From Petaurus breviceps papuanus (taxonomy: Eukaryota; Chordata; Mammalia; Diprotodontia; Petauridae): 64,000 nucleotides of DNA. The notes beneath the pieces are model-generated. The model worked only from the letters and a program-made list of their open reading frames with translations. It did no database searches and was not told the origin of the DNA. The stretch is taken from NCBI GenBank assembly GCA_028583685.1, contig JAMXIF010000003.1, positions 51,228,304 through 51,292,303 on the forward strand. The letters run 5' to 3'. This document shows positions 33,262 to 43,667 of this stretch, in pieces. Each line of letters opens with the position of its first letter. The first letter of the stretch is position 1. The position numbers and the translations under genes are program-made.

Positions 33262-33275
33262 ACAAATTCATATTC
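33262..33275. repeat. HAL1 target-site duplication, right
   Basis: acaaattcatattc; see the left copy at 30,448-30,461. Confidence 0.9.
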
Positions 33276-35060
33276 TAATGGAGGAGACAGCATGCAGATA
33301 ACAATGTACAAATGAGTCTTACATGAGATAAATTGGAAATAATCAACAGAGAGAAGGCACTAGAATTAAGAGTATCTGATGATAATCATCTCTCAGGAAG
33401 AAAAAAAGAAATGTACATGATAACTTTGTTATACATTTAAAAGGAATAGCAACCTTTTTTCTGTTTCATGTACAAACATCCTTTTATTATTCTGTTATGG
33501 AGATGCTTGTTTTATTGCTTAAATTTTTAAAAATCCATTGCTTTTCAATATTTTTTGTAAAAAGAGGGATTGGGAAAGGCTTCCTATAGAAGGTAGAATT
33601 TTGGCTGGGATTTGAAGTCAGGGAAGCCAGGAGGCAGAGGTGAAGAGGGACAGTATTCCACACATGGGGTACAGCTAGTGAAAATGCCATTGAGAGATAG
33701 AGGAACAGCAAGGAGGCCAGAGTCATTGGATCAAAGAGTACATAGTAGAAGAGTAAGTTGTAAGAGGATTGGAAAAGTGGAGTGGGGGGGGGGGTCTAGT
33801 TATCTTTGGTTCTGAATGTTAAGTGAAGAATTTTATATTTGATCCTAGAGGTGATAGGGAGACATCCGAGTTTAAGTAAGAGGGTGACCTGGTCAAGCCT
33901 TCATTTTAGAAAGATCATTTTGATACCTGAATGGGGTTTGAACTGGAGTTAGGAGAAACTTATGACAACAATCAACATGCTATTTCAATAGTGTAGGTGT
34001 GAGGTGATAATGGTAGCCCACATCGGAATGGGGACAGTATCAGAAGAGAGAAAGGACATTTATGAGAGATATGAAGATAACAAAATCAGCAGCTTTGGCA
34101 AGAGATTGCATATGAAGAGTAAGTCAAAGATGACACCTAGGTTGTGAGCCTACATAACGCTTAGGATAATGGTACCCTGTGCGGTAATAGGAAAGTTTCG
34201 TAGGGAAAAGTATGATTTGGGAGAAAAGTTCAGTTTTAGACATGAGTTCAAGATATCTACACCTCATCTAAATCAAGATAACTAATAGCCATTGGAGATG
34301 TGAAATGGGAAATCAACAAAAGATTGGGATTGGCTAAGTGGGAAACCTAATAAGAATGCCAAGAGAAATAGTCTAAAGGGAGAAAGAAGAGGGCCCAGGA
34401 CAGATACCTGGATGAAAATCCAACAGAGGAGGCTGAGAAAGAGTGGGAGGTGAACTGATAGGAGAACTAGGAGAGAGGAGTATCAGAAGAAAAGAAGAAA
34501 ATATCATGTAGAAGAGGATGATCAAGATTGCCAAAGGCTGCAGAGAAGTCAAGAAGGGTACCTATGAAGAGGAAAAAAAATTAGATTTGGTAATTAAGCA
34601 ATTGTTAGTAACTTTGGAGAGAGCAATCTAATTGAATGATGAGATTAGGAGCCAGATTGAAAAGAGTTGAGAAGAGAGTGAGAAGAAAAGAAGTGGGAGA
34701 ACCTAGTGTACACACCCTTCTCAAGATTTTAGCCACAAAAGACAGGAGAGATATGGGATTATAGTTAGCATCGATGGATTGATGAAGTGAGGGATTTGGG
34801 AGGATGGGGACATAGGGAAGTTTTTAGGCAGTAAGGAAGCAGCTAATAGACAAGGAGAGAGTGAAGAGAAAGGGGATGAGATATGGGTCTGTCTGTTGCA
34901 GAAGAAGGAATGAAATGGGATCACTTAGGCTTGTAGAAGGGCTAGCTTTGGCAAGAAAGATCACCTCTTCATCTGAGACTAGGGTGAAGGAAGAAATAGT
35001 ACAGGGATGCATGTAAGTGATGTGAGATGAAGAGAAGAGAAAGTCTGGATTAGATAACTT
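33276..35060 (-). mobile_element. L2/CR1-type LINE, RT-encoding 3' half
   Basis: Ordered blocks continue the 3' end at 30,350: gagacagcatgcagataac, attggaaataatcaacagag, gggattgggaaaggcttcc, gagggacagtattccacac, gaacagcaaggaggccag, tttgatcctagaggtgat, gatgacacctaggttgtgag, agaggatgatcaagattgcc. On the minus strand fragments of the reverse transcriptase read SDEEVIFLAKASPSTSLSDP (from about 34,980) and, lower, an SLSPCLLAASLLPKNF block, as in CR1/L2-clade RTs. Many stops and indels; ancient. A probable second small insertion, about 190 bp, lies at 33,375-33,565. Confidence 0.8.
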
Positions 35061-36720
35061 CTAGGGTTCCAACCAGCTCCAAATCCTATAAGATATTAGG
35101 TGAGAAGCACTGTTGCTCCTTTTCACATAAATATTAGAGAATCTAGTCATAAAAATCAGTCAATGTGGACGTGGATATTATTGTGCCTGATACTATTTAC
35201 AGTGACAAAACATTTAACATTTTTCTTTCCTCTATTATCCAAATCATTACAACTCAGTTGTCCACTCTGTCCATACATTATATATGCATAGCCTAAAACT
35301 TTTTGGTTTAGGCTACAGTTGATGTAGAATCCTTGCTGAGGAAGACATATCAAAACAAAATAGTCTTCCGTTCCCAAAAACCTAAATCCCAACACCCCAG
35401 CTCTTCCAAATCAGGATTTATTCTAGGCATTATGCTCATTCACATCTGCTATTTTTATTCATTTCACTTTAATACTCCCTTCATCAGTTTAAAACAGGAG
35501 GCCAGATAAGATGAATAACTCAAGAGGGTAGATGCTGTCTGACAAAAGGTGCTGAATACTGAATATTGTACCATGGGAACAATCCAGGAAAAAAATGCAT
35601 TCAGCCTTCCAAGTTTTCAGTGGCTCTAAAGTTGTATTCATGTAAGTTTCCCCCCTCTCCTTTACTGTGTATAAACAGAGGACAAGAGGCTGTTCCCATA
35701 CATGTGGCTCATGTATATACATCAAAGAGTTCTGATGACATGTCGGGAGCCACAGGCATAAGCTGGGGCAGTTTGGGATGATTTTGGAATCTCCAGGCAT
35801 TTGGATTCTATTTTCAAATGGTAATGAAACAGCTGATGAGCTTCTAAAACTCCCTCCCCCAACAGAGAAGAAGCTTGGTGACACTGATTTCAACAAGAGC
35901 AGATTTCTAAATGCCAAAGTTGTAGAATGAATCCATTTTCATTGTATTAAAGGAAAGGAAGATCCCATGGAGAAATAGTAGAGGGATATCTGTGTTAGAG
36001 GAACACTGCAGCCTCTTCACTAAATGTGTCCTCATACATAAAGGCCTGGGAGAACTTGGGTGTGGTGTGTTGGTGCATCTTGTTTACATTTGCCTTTACA
36101 TAAAAGGTAATTATTTTGAAAATGTCTGAAACATGGATTGATTTATGGTGAAAGGTTTGCAATCTTTAGCACCTTTATTATTCCTTTGGAATTGCTTTCC
36201 ATATTTTACTGGAAGGAAGGCTTATTGCTGTGCATCTGAAACCCTGTTGCTTTAGTGTCAAGGCAACATAGACAAGAGACCCTGGGACTCTAGAACTGCC
36301 ACATCTGGCAGCTGAGAGCCTAACTAATATAGGGAGAGGGGAGTTTTGCCAAAGAGCACCAGCATCTAAGTGAGGTGCAATCCTTTCTCTGAGGAGGGAG
36401 TGGGTTGTCTGACTTCTTCCCCATACACTGTCCAGGATCTTACCTCATCATCCTCTGCTTATTAAGACTTTGCCATGACCAAACCCAGGGTCCCATTACC
36501 CTGGCATCCTTCTCCTTAGGCATGCCTTCCCTCAACCCCAACACTCATGGGTATATTAGCCAGATGACTCCCTCTACAAGAATGGTTATAACCATGATCA
36601 AACCTGTCATCTCTGCTGCCATCTCCCACCCTAAAATATTTTTGCTGCAAAGGAAATAATTTATTGTTATAGCTCAAGGTTGTTGTTTGCTGTTCATCCT
36701 CCATTTTCAAGCCAGACCAA
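35061..36720. other. Unassigned DNA
   Basis: I see no gene. The 142-codon minus frame at 35,489-35,917 and the 84-codon plus frame at 36,405-36,659 have no recognisable domain. No repeat family was identified. Confidence 0.4.
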
Positions 36721-36752
36721 TGATATCACAATGTTATGACATTATGACACCA

Positions 36753-37095
36753 GTGTGTCCAGCTGTGGCCGATCAGCTTAATATCGGTTTGGAAGGCACC
36801 ACCACAGATTGAGCATAAGTCATCAATTAGAACATTTGGAAGGGAAGCAGTTCTGCATTTACACATCTCATGTTTGCTTTGTGCTTCTAGGATTCTCCCT
36901 TATTCATGAAACACAGCCCTCTTTGATGAGGGCACGCCGTGCAGGTCCCAAGCAGGCGTCCCCATATCTCTGTCAGTATTAAAGTTCTTCAGTGATACCT
37001 TGAGAGTGTCCTTGTACTACTTCCTATGACCCCCATGTGAGCACTTACCTAGTGCCAGTTCTCTGTAAAGTTGTCTTTTGGGTTGAGTGAGGTTT
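36753..37095 (-). mobile_element. Non-LTR retrotransposon C-terminus with C2H2 finger
   Basis: One minus-strand frame (37,090 to about 36,940) reads QLYRELALGKCSHGGHRK, a stop, then YKDTLKVSLKNFNTD. This is the conserved RxLPK..ELxxGKRSxG..KKRYKDTLKxSLKxF tail that follows the RT domain in several vertebrate LINEs. About 125 bp further, 36,815-36,753 encodes LCSICGGAFQTDIKLIGH and then a second histidine: C-x2-C-x11-H-x3-H, a C2H2 finger, which these LINEs carry at the C-terminus. The clade is uncertain (possibly Dong/R4-like). Confidence 0.65.
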
Positions 37096-37510
37096 TTTAT
37101 TGACAGGAAAAGAAAGATGTGGCATTCTCTGTTTGCCCCCACTTTAAGGCAAGACCAGAGGATCAGAGCTTAGAGGCTTGAGTCCCTTTAACTGCTTCTT
37201 GGATAAGTGACTCAGAATTTTGATGCTGAATATTTATTTAACTACTACTGTAGCACTTATGCACACACCTTTTCCCTTTTCATAAAGAGCTGAGGTTAAG
37301 GACCCTTCTTCTTTAGGACATATACTTTAAGGTGTTGGTTTGGTGACCTACTTTAGCTCTGCTTTCTTTCCTTGTATACATTTGTGAGTCATCTGGTATA
37401 ATGGAAGGTTGAGGCCTGTACCTCCAACCCCACATGAAGACCAAATGCTTTTCTTTCAAGGGAAGTTTGTGTGTGCTGGAACTTTAATATTGGATCCTCT
37501 AAGGCATAAT
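37096..37510. other. Unassigned DNA
   Basis: I see no gene or repeat family. Confidence 0.4.
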
Positions 37511-37514
37511 TGTT

Positions 37515-37650
37515 CTTAGAGACTATTAAGGTTGAAAGGGGAAGCTATAAATTGTCTGATCCAACCCCTTTAATATACAGCTAAAGAAACCAATGCCCAA
37601 AAAGGTTAAGTCCCCACTGAATAGCAAATTAGTGGTAGCACAGGTCAGTC
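37515..37650 (-). mobile_element. MIR-like fragment
   Basis: gtctgatccaacccctttaatatacagctaaagaaaccaatgc..aaaggttaag is a decayed MIR-type antisense element. Confidence 0.5.
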
Positions 37651-37654
37651 AAAC

Positions 37655-38150
37655 AACTAGCATTTTAATAAGCACTTACTGTCTGCCAATAGGTGTGCTA
37701 AATGCTGGGAATATAAACAAGTTGAAAGAATGACTGTCCCTGCCCTTAAGCAGCTCACATTCTAAAGAGGGAAGGAAGCTGAAAAGGTGGCTGGGACTCC
37801 GCTGTAGAGAAAGTCTGAGTGCAGCCTGGAGAGGAGTGAGACATGACTGGCCTGGGCATCCTCCTTAAATAGAGATTCTGGGAGAATCCATTCAGTGGTC
37901 AGAGGGAAGTGTTACTTCCAGTGTGTGAAATGCAGGGTTAGAGTGAAGGTTCAAGATGAAGAGTTGGACCATGATGGAGGAAGTCCCTGGGGCAGCCTGG
38001 AAAGGAATGAGGCTTGGCTACCTTAAGCCTTCTTCTTAAATGGAGGTTAGATGGGTATGGGTGGGTGGATGGGATTATTTCCAGTTATTTCCAATGTGTG
38101 AATTCCAGGGAATGAGGCTCCAGAAAAAGAGCTGAGAGTAGTCTGGTAGA
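37655..38150 (-). mobile_element. L2-like LINE with internal 172-bp tandem duplication
   Basis: The L2 3' signature (actagcattttaataagcac, ggtgtgctaaatgctggg, agcagctcacattctaaag) leads into a unit starting gcagcctggagaggagtgag at 37,822. The unit recurs from 37,994 as gcagcctggaaaggaatgag, with shared ccttcttcttaaat.gag and tccagtgtgtgaa.tgcaggg blocks. Confidence 0.6.
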
Positions 38151-38255
38151 GTATAAACTGTACTTGGAGTTAAGAAACCTGAGCTTGAGACCCAGTTCAA
38201 ATACTATGTGACCTTGGGCAAGAGACTTCATTCTTTTGCATGTCATTTTCCTTAG
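38150..38255 (+). mobile_element. MIR fragment, plus strand
   Basis: agcttgagacccagttcaaatactatgtgaccttgggcaag is MIR-like. Confidence 0.5.
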
Positions 38256-38261
38256 CTAACA

Positions 38262-38504
38262 TTAATAGCTAGCATTTATGTAGCACTTTATGCTTTGCAA
38301 AGCACTTTATACATATTACTCCATTTGATCTTCACAACAACCCTGTGAGGTAGGTGCTATTATGATCACCATAGTACAGATGAGGAAAGTAAGGTAGGTA
38401 ATAGATTAAGTGAGTTGTCCAGGATCACACTGCTAATAAGTGTCTGGGGGCAGCAATAGAAACTGGGTCTTTTGAACTCCAGGTCCAACATTCTCTCATC
38501 TAAG
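38262..38504 (-). mobile_element. MIR SINE, interrupted by solo LTR
   Basis: agcatttatgtagcactttatgctttgcaaagc, tcttcacaacaaccctgtgaggtagg, gatgaggaaagtaagg, gatcacactgctaataagtg: clear antisense MIR. It resumes at 39,134 (ccatctaattg) after the LTR and its TSD. Confidence 0.85.
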
Positions 38505-39128
38505 TGTAGAAGCAAGTACCCCAGCATCCCCAGGATGGCTGCCAACACAGTTTCTTGGATCTGCTTTGATAAAGGAAAGCAACTCAAAATGGGTTAACAA
38601 GCTTACTTTAGTCAGTCAAACATATATCGTTTACCTAGTTTAGGGGAAAAAGGTCAGCACCGCGAACTTCAGAGTATACAGACAGAATTATCAAGACAGA
38701 GAAACAGATCAAGCAGACAGGTTTCCAAACTGTCCAACCATTACATCCATACCAAATCACAGTTACCATCAACATCTGGGTTTTTCAAAGCCAGGGGGCT
38801 CTCAACAACGGCTTCCCAGAGTCTCATCTGATCAAATAACAGAACACTTCTCAAAGTGAGCCCCAAAGCAAAGCCTCACATCAGGGATTATATAGCCTTC
38901 TCCCGGCTCAGGGAATGTAACCACCCTCTTGACCCACTGCCCAATCACACAGCATCAAGGTGTGGGCATTCCTGAAAACCAAGCCTCCTGCCACAGGCTC
39001 CATGTGACCACATTCAGCCTATTAGGAGGCAGAGTACATTTTCAAATCAAAGAAGGTTCTCAGAGTCTCTAAAGCCTATCAAAGGGCCTAAGGGCAGGGA
39101 AGATCTTTAAATTTGCATTTCCATTACA
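38505..39128 (-). mobile_element. Solo LTR, family X, copy 2 (fossil)
   Basis: 624-bp segment related along its length to 22,238-22,759 and 41,550-42,088, in reverse orientation, with tgta...taca ends on both strands. The perfect 5-bp TSD ctaag lies at 38,500-38,504 and 39,129-39,133. It is longer than its relatives because of extra U3 sequence near 38,960-39,090. There is no internal region. Confidence 0.9.
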
Positions 39129-39309
39129 CTAAGCCATCTAATTGTCTATCAAATCTATAAAATTACTGTTTGAGGAGAAAGTGTTTTGAATCTTCATACA
39201 CTACTATGTGAGCTGGCCTAGTTGCTATTGGCTGAACCCAACTATCCTAAGCCCAATTTAATGCTATTATTACATATACTTCCCTGTCTCTCTTCCAACA
39301 AACTGAACT

Positions 39310-39312
39310 AGC

Positions 39313-39400
<88 letters not shown>
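39310..39400. repeat. (TA)n-(GT)n-(TATATG)n compound microsatellite
   Basis: Pure tatata, then a gtgtgt run, then tatatg/tatgta repeats. Confidence 0.95.
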
Positions 39401-39401
<1 letters not shown>

Positions 39402-39569
39402 TATTCAAGAGTCTCCAAAGAAGTTAAATTTGTGGGGATTTTTTTTTTTCTAAATAAATATATGCACTTACACATAACTGCATAGAAATCAGGCAAGCAC
39501 ATGCTTCCTTTATGAATGTAGAAGTAAGATCTGTGAGTTAATATTTTAGCTGAGGACTTGCATTTAGGG

Positions 39570-39570
<1 letters not shown>

Positions 39571-39617
<47 letters not shown>
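39571..39617. repeat. (AT)n microsatellite
   Basis: About 23 uninterrupted ta units. It explains the Tyr/Ile-rich minus frame at 39,308-39,754. Confidence 0.95.
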
Positions 39618-39620
<3 letters not shown>

Positions 39621-39777
39621 CTCAATTTTGCCTTTAAAAAGAAACAAATAGCAAAGCTTTGCCAGTTTTCAGAGAACGTACACTCTGTTGCTCTACTCTT
39701 ACCACAATCCTGGGAGGAATAAGCCTGTATACCAGTGTTATCTAGAAAATACACAAATGTTATACTATTTTGTAGTG

Positions 39778-40026
39778 TGGACAGCCAGGTGGCAAAGTGA
39801 ATAGAGTGCCAAGGCTGGAGTCAGGAAGACTCCTCTTCTGGAGTTCAAATGTGGCCTCAGACACTTACTAGCTGTGTGACCCTGGGCAAGTCACTTAACC
39901 CTGTTACCTTACTTTTCCTTGTCTGTAAAACGAGCTGGAGAAATGGCAATCCACTCTAGTATTTTTGCTAAGAAAACCCCAAATGGGTTGATGAAGAATT
40001 GGATACAACTGAACAACAAAAAAACG
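39778..40026 (+). mobile_element. MAR1-type CORE-SINE
   Basis: cagccaggtggcaaagtgaat, ggcctcagacacttactagc, gtgtgaccctgggcaagtcac, gtaaaacgagctggagaaatgg, tttgctaagaaaacccc, tacaactgaacaacaa: complete layout. A short insertion (actcctcttctg) sits between the tRNA-like A and B parts. Confidence 0.9.
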
Positions 40027-40254
40027 CTTTGTAACATAAAATGAAACAAGAAGCTTTCTGAGGTGAGTGCCTAAGGCTTCCTGTATTTGCCAGGGATGCA
40101 TTTTAAGATCCATGTGATGAGTGGAAATACTGTACTCAAATACTGTACTTACAAAAAAAAGACCTAAGACTTTATCAGAATAGAACTTTAAATGAAGAAA
40201 TTCCCTCTTTCAAAGTAAATTATGTACCTGCTCTTGAATTTATAGCCTTAAAGG

Positions 40255-40380
40255 AGTTCCTGGGACACTGGAAGGTTAAGCAACTTGCCCAAGGTCATAC
40301 AATCAGTTTGTAATAAGAGTGGAATTTGAACCTTGGTCTTTCTGATTCTTTGCTTAGTTCTCTATTCACCATACCTTTAT
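40255..40380 (-). mobile_element. MIR SINE fragment, antisense
   Basis: ggttaagcaacttgcccaagg..catac and gaatttgaaccttggtctttctga, ctctattcaccat. Confidence 0.7.
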
Positions 40381-40594
40381 GTCCTCTCTGTATCGAACAA
40401 TAGCAATAATAAAGAGGTCAGGAGAAGAAGCCTATTTTCTCTTCCTCTTTTTCCTCTTCATTTTATTTCATATAAGAAAGTCATGGTTTAATGAAGAGAT
40501 TTTAGACTGGGCTGGAATGGGTAGGAGGAAGGACAAAAGTGTCCTGGACAGAGGTTGAATTGGGGAAGCTTAGGTTTACTCCTTCTAAACTCCC

Positions 40595-40945
40595 AGAGTC
40601 ACAGAATTTTAGAGTTGGAAAGTAGCATCTATTCCAAACCTCACTGCCAAATAAATTCTTTTGATGATGCAACTGAATAAATGGTGTTTGGGCCTTTGCC
40701 AGAAGACCACTAGTAATGAGAGGAGTCTATTGTACAGGCTGTACCCCCTGAGGAAGTCTATTTTATTTTTGGATACATCTAATTGTAAAGGAGATTTTCC
40801 TTTACATCTAGACTAAAATGTATTTCTTTTAAATTTCCACTGACTGCTTCTAGCTTTGCCTGTTAGGGCCAAGCAGAGTAAACCTAATCCCTCTTCTACA
40901 TGTCACCTCTTTAAATACAAATGTAGTCCTGACAATAGGATAGTA
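40595..40945 (-). mobile_element. L3/CR1-type LINE fragment, antisense
   Basis: gaggaagtctattttatttttg, ggagattttcctttacatc, ccactgactgcttctagctttgcc, gggccaagcagagtaaacctaatccc..tctacatg are reverse complements of the L3 blocks seen on the plus strand at 28,560-29,100. Confidence 0.7.
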
Positions 40946-41049
40946 ACAGAAATAGGAAATAGACTTTTGATTCCATTGACATGGAGAACTCCCTCTACCA
41001 ACATAGGATGGTAACTTCTCTGTGTAATCTCACAAGGCTGCCTCGAACA

Positions 41050-41165
41050 TTGAGAGGTTAAGTGATTTGTCTAAGGTCAGGAAGCCAGGTATGTTTTAGA
41101 GAGAAGACTTGAATGCAGTTCCTCCTGGTTCCACACTGGGGTCTCCCATTCTTTCTACTGGAGTA
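41050..41165 (-). mobile_element. MIR-like fragment, antisense
   Basis: tgagaggttaagtgatttgtctaagg followed by gacttgaatgcagttcctcctgg. Confidence 0.55.
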
Positions 41166-41549
41166 GCCTACTTCAGTCAATTAGATTTTGTTGACCAAGG
41201 GCACAGCTGCTGCATAGGCAAAGCTACAAAGTAGACAGAATTTGTCTTTGTTTTCTCCCCATCCTTTTTCAGAAATTCTGACTAAGCTTGTCTGAATCCT
41301 TAAATATCCAGGACTTTCATGGTTTTTTCTTCAGCTATCCAGTGGCATCAACCAACTCTAGAATTGCCTTCCAAGCCAAAATTTCCCTCCCCAAATTAGA
41401 CAAGTATTTTTTGATTTATTCAAGTATCCAACAATTATTTGTTGATCACCACTTGTGTGCTAGGCACAGACCACAACTAGAAGATTTATTTCTAAGTACC
41501 ACATTTGTGATGTATATTAATGAGGTAGACAGTGCACAGTGGAGGGCAG

Positions 41550-42088
41550 TGTAGAGGCAAGCACCCCAAGCGTCCTCAGGGTTTGCTGCCAATACAGGTT
41601 CTTGGATCTGCTTTGATAAAGGAAAGCAACTCAAAATGGGTTAACAAGCTTACTTTAATCAGTCAAACATGTATCATTTACCTAGTTCAGGGGAAAAAGG
41701 TCAACATGCCGAACTTCAAAGTATACAGGCAGAATTATCAAGTCGGAGAAACAGATCAAGTAGACAGCTTTCCAAACTGTCCAACCATTACATCCATGCC
41801 AAATCAACATCTGGATTTCAACATCTAGGTTTTTCAAAGCCGGGGGGCTCTGGACAACGGCTTCCCAGAATCCACATCAAATCACAGAACACTTCTCAAA
41901 GTAAGCCCCAAAACAAAGCTATACATCAGGACTTATGTAGCCTTCTCTTCTCTCAGAGAATGTAACAACCTTATTGACTCACTGGCCAATCAAGAAGTAT
42001 CTACTGAAAAACAAGCCTCCCACCCCAGGCTCCAGGTGCACTTTAGACTAGGGGCAGGGAAGATCTTTAAATTTACATTCCCATTACA
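41550..42088 (-). mobile_element. Solo LTR, family X, copy 3 (fossil)
   Basis: 539-bp relative of 22,238-22,759 (opposite strand), with shared gatctgctttgataaagg, cagaattatcaag, caaccattacatcc, agatctttaaattt blocks. The near-perfect 5-bp TSD is ggcag (41,545-41,549) and ggcaa (42,089-42,093). Frames of about 98 codons across it are shadows. No internal region is present. Confidence 0.9.
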
Positions 42089-42119
42089 GGCAATCAGAAT
42101 GGTATATGCTTCAGTATAT

Positions 42120-42342
42120 GCTAAATAACATCAATAGAAGGATCTTGTTTTATTTAGCTTGAAGAAGAATTAGAAGGGAACAAGACAGCCGTCTTCAAGT
42201 ATTTGAAGGTCTGTTATGTGGAAGGAGAATTGAATCTGGTTTTCTTGGCCTCAGAGAATAGAAGGAGGGGTAATAAGTGAAAGTTGCCAAAAGGCAAATA
42301 CAACTTGATGTAAGGGAAAATTTCCTAACAACTGGAATTATC
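42120..42342 (+). mobile_element. L3/CR1-type LINE fragment
   Basis: ttagcttgaagaagaattagaagg, gccgtcttcaagtatttgaagg, ggcctcagagaatag, agttgccaaaaggcaaat..aacttgatgtaaggg, atttcctaacaactgg: L3 blocks. A SINE interrupts it. Confidence 0.75.
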
Positions 42343-42498
42343 GGGGCGGCCAGGTAGCACAGTGAGTAAGAGCACTGGCTCCAGTGTTGAGAAGACCTGG
42401 AGATCGAATCCCGGGCTCAGACACTTAGCACCCACCCAGAAACACCTGGCCGTGTAACCTTGAGCAAGTTACTTAACCCCTACTGCTTTAAAAAACAA
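42343..42498 (+). mobile_element. Divergent tRNA-derived SINE with 16-bp TSD
   Basis: Perfect TSD aacaactggaattatc at 42,327-42,342 and 42,499-42,514. The head ggggcggccaggtagcac and a B box gagatcgaatccc are closer to a functional tRNA B box (GWTCRANNC) than other copies here. The linker cacccacccagaaacacctggcc differs from the standard acttaacacttac block. It may be a separate subfamily. Confidence 0.9.
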
Positions 42499-42797
42499 AA
42501 CAACTGGAATTATCATTTTTAAAAGACTCCTATTTTGCTCATGCCCAAATCAGTCTCATCCATTGCTAATAAAATGTGTATAATGACCTTGAATAAGTTT
42601 GGGCTTTTGTTCCTGCATACCATAAGGATATAACATGAGGCTCAAATTTCATTTGCAGGGGAGTCCTTACTGGTGGAGACGCATTTACTCAGTTCTCCAT
42701 AGATGCATGAGAGCCCAGGGTTAGTGATAACTTGGGAAAAGAGAGATCCAAGTCTTCTGACTTGCAGCTTTCAGAAAGAAAACATATGACTCCAGAT

Positions 42798-42932
42798 CAG
42801 GGGTGGGAAGCCTTCTATTAAGGGGATTTATTATTATTATTTGTTCTGTGAAGTTTAGATTCAATCAAAGGACCTCACTCAGAGGACCTAGGTCACATGT
42901 GGTCTTGAGTCTGCAGGTTCCCCACCCTTTCT
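42798..42932. mobile_element. hAT palindromic MITE, partial
   Basis: caggggtgggaagcc left end and caggttccccaccc right end with ttgttctgtgaagtttag..tcaa interior, as in the copies at 52,431 and 59,369. The left arm is largely lost. Confidence 0.75.
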
Positions 42933-42934
42933 CC

Positions 42935-43665
42935 AGACTCTTTTCAGGTCCTCAGAGGGACAGAAGGACCCTAGAGAGATGTTAACATGCAGAGGAGTCA
43001 GCACTTTAATCCCTATCCCCAATTTCCTATGCTAGAGACTTTGGGAAATTTCCTCGAGTGAGACATGGGACTCTTTCTTCCAGTTGAGCTAAGACCTTGC
43101 TCCCAATGGGACAGTTCTGTGTATTATCATCTAGTATATATTCTTGTCTGTGTAAATTCTCTGATTTCTGCTTTCTGATAGCTTGGATAAATGGATTTGT
43201 TTATTATTTCTTATGAGTGCTCATTGTAGAACTGCCATTCTATGGCAAGGAAGTCAAGTCTTGAATATATAATTTGCAATACACCTTTGTCATTTAAGGA
43301 TAGTGTTAGGAGCCTAAAAATCATTTCCCCTAGACTAACAATATTCAAGAGGTGAGGAAAGATAATTCTAGCCTTGTACTCCCTCTTTCTAAGGAGGGTA
43401 GACTGGCCAGTCTTTGGCCCCAACCTCCTTCTCCCTTCCTGGCAATGATAAAAGTCTCCCTTGAGAGGGGTGGGTTGAGGAGACTCTGTTGATAGGTATC
43501 CTTGGTTCCCTGTTACTCACCTTTAAACAGATCCATTTGGACATACATAACCTACATTAGCAAAATTCAGAATACATCACACCCTTTATATGTGGAAGTC
43601 TGTCCATAGAAATATAGGTATAACATCTAGTCACTTATTTTTGTAAGAAATTGGTCTAACTGTTG
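42935..43665. other. Unassigned, weakly LTR-like DNA
   Basis: gtgtattatcatc..ttcttgtctgtgtaaattctctgatttctg near 43,120 reminds me of an LTR R/U5 region but has no partner copy. No gene is seen. Confidence 0.25.
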
Positions 43666-43667
43666 TA

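Noticed and set aside
39308-39754. 148-codon minus frame with Tyr/Ile and Thr/His runs
   Set aside because: It crosses (AT)n and (GT)/(TATATG)n microsatellites; no conserved domain.
41532-41965. Two 98-codon plus frames similar to the 139-codon minus frame at 22,349-22,768
   Set aside because: They are translations of the same solo-LTR family read in matching orientation; an LTR does not encode these.
42343-42498. Possible tRNA gene because of a good B box
   Set aside because: It is a SINE with an A-rich tail and a 16-bp TSD. No cloverleaf or terminator was seen here or in other SINE copies.
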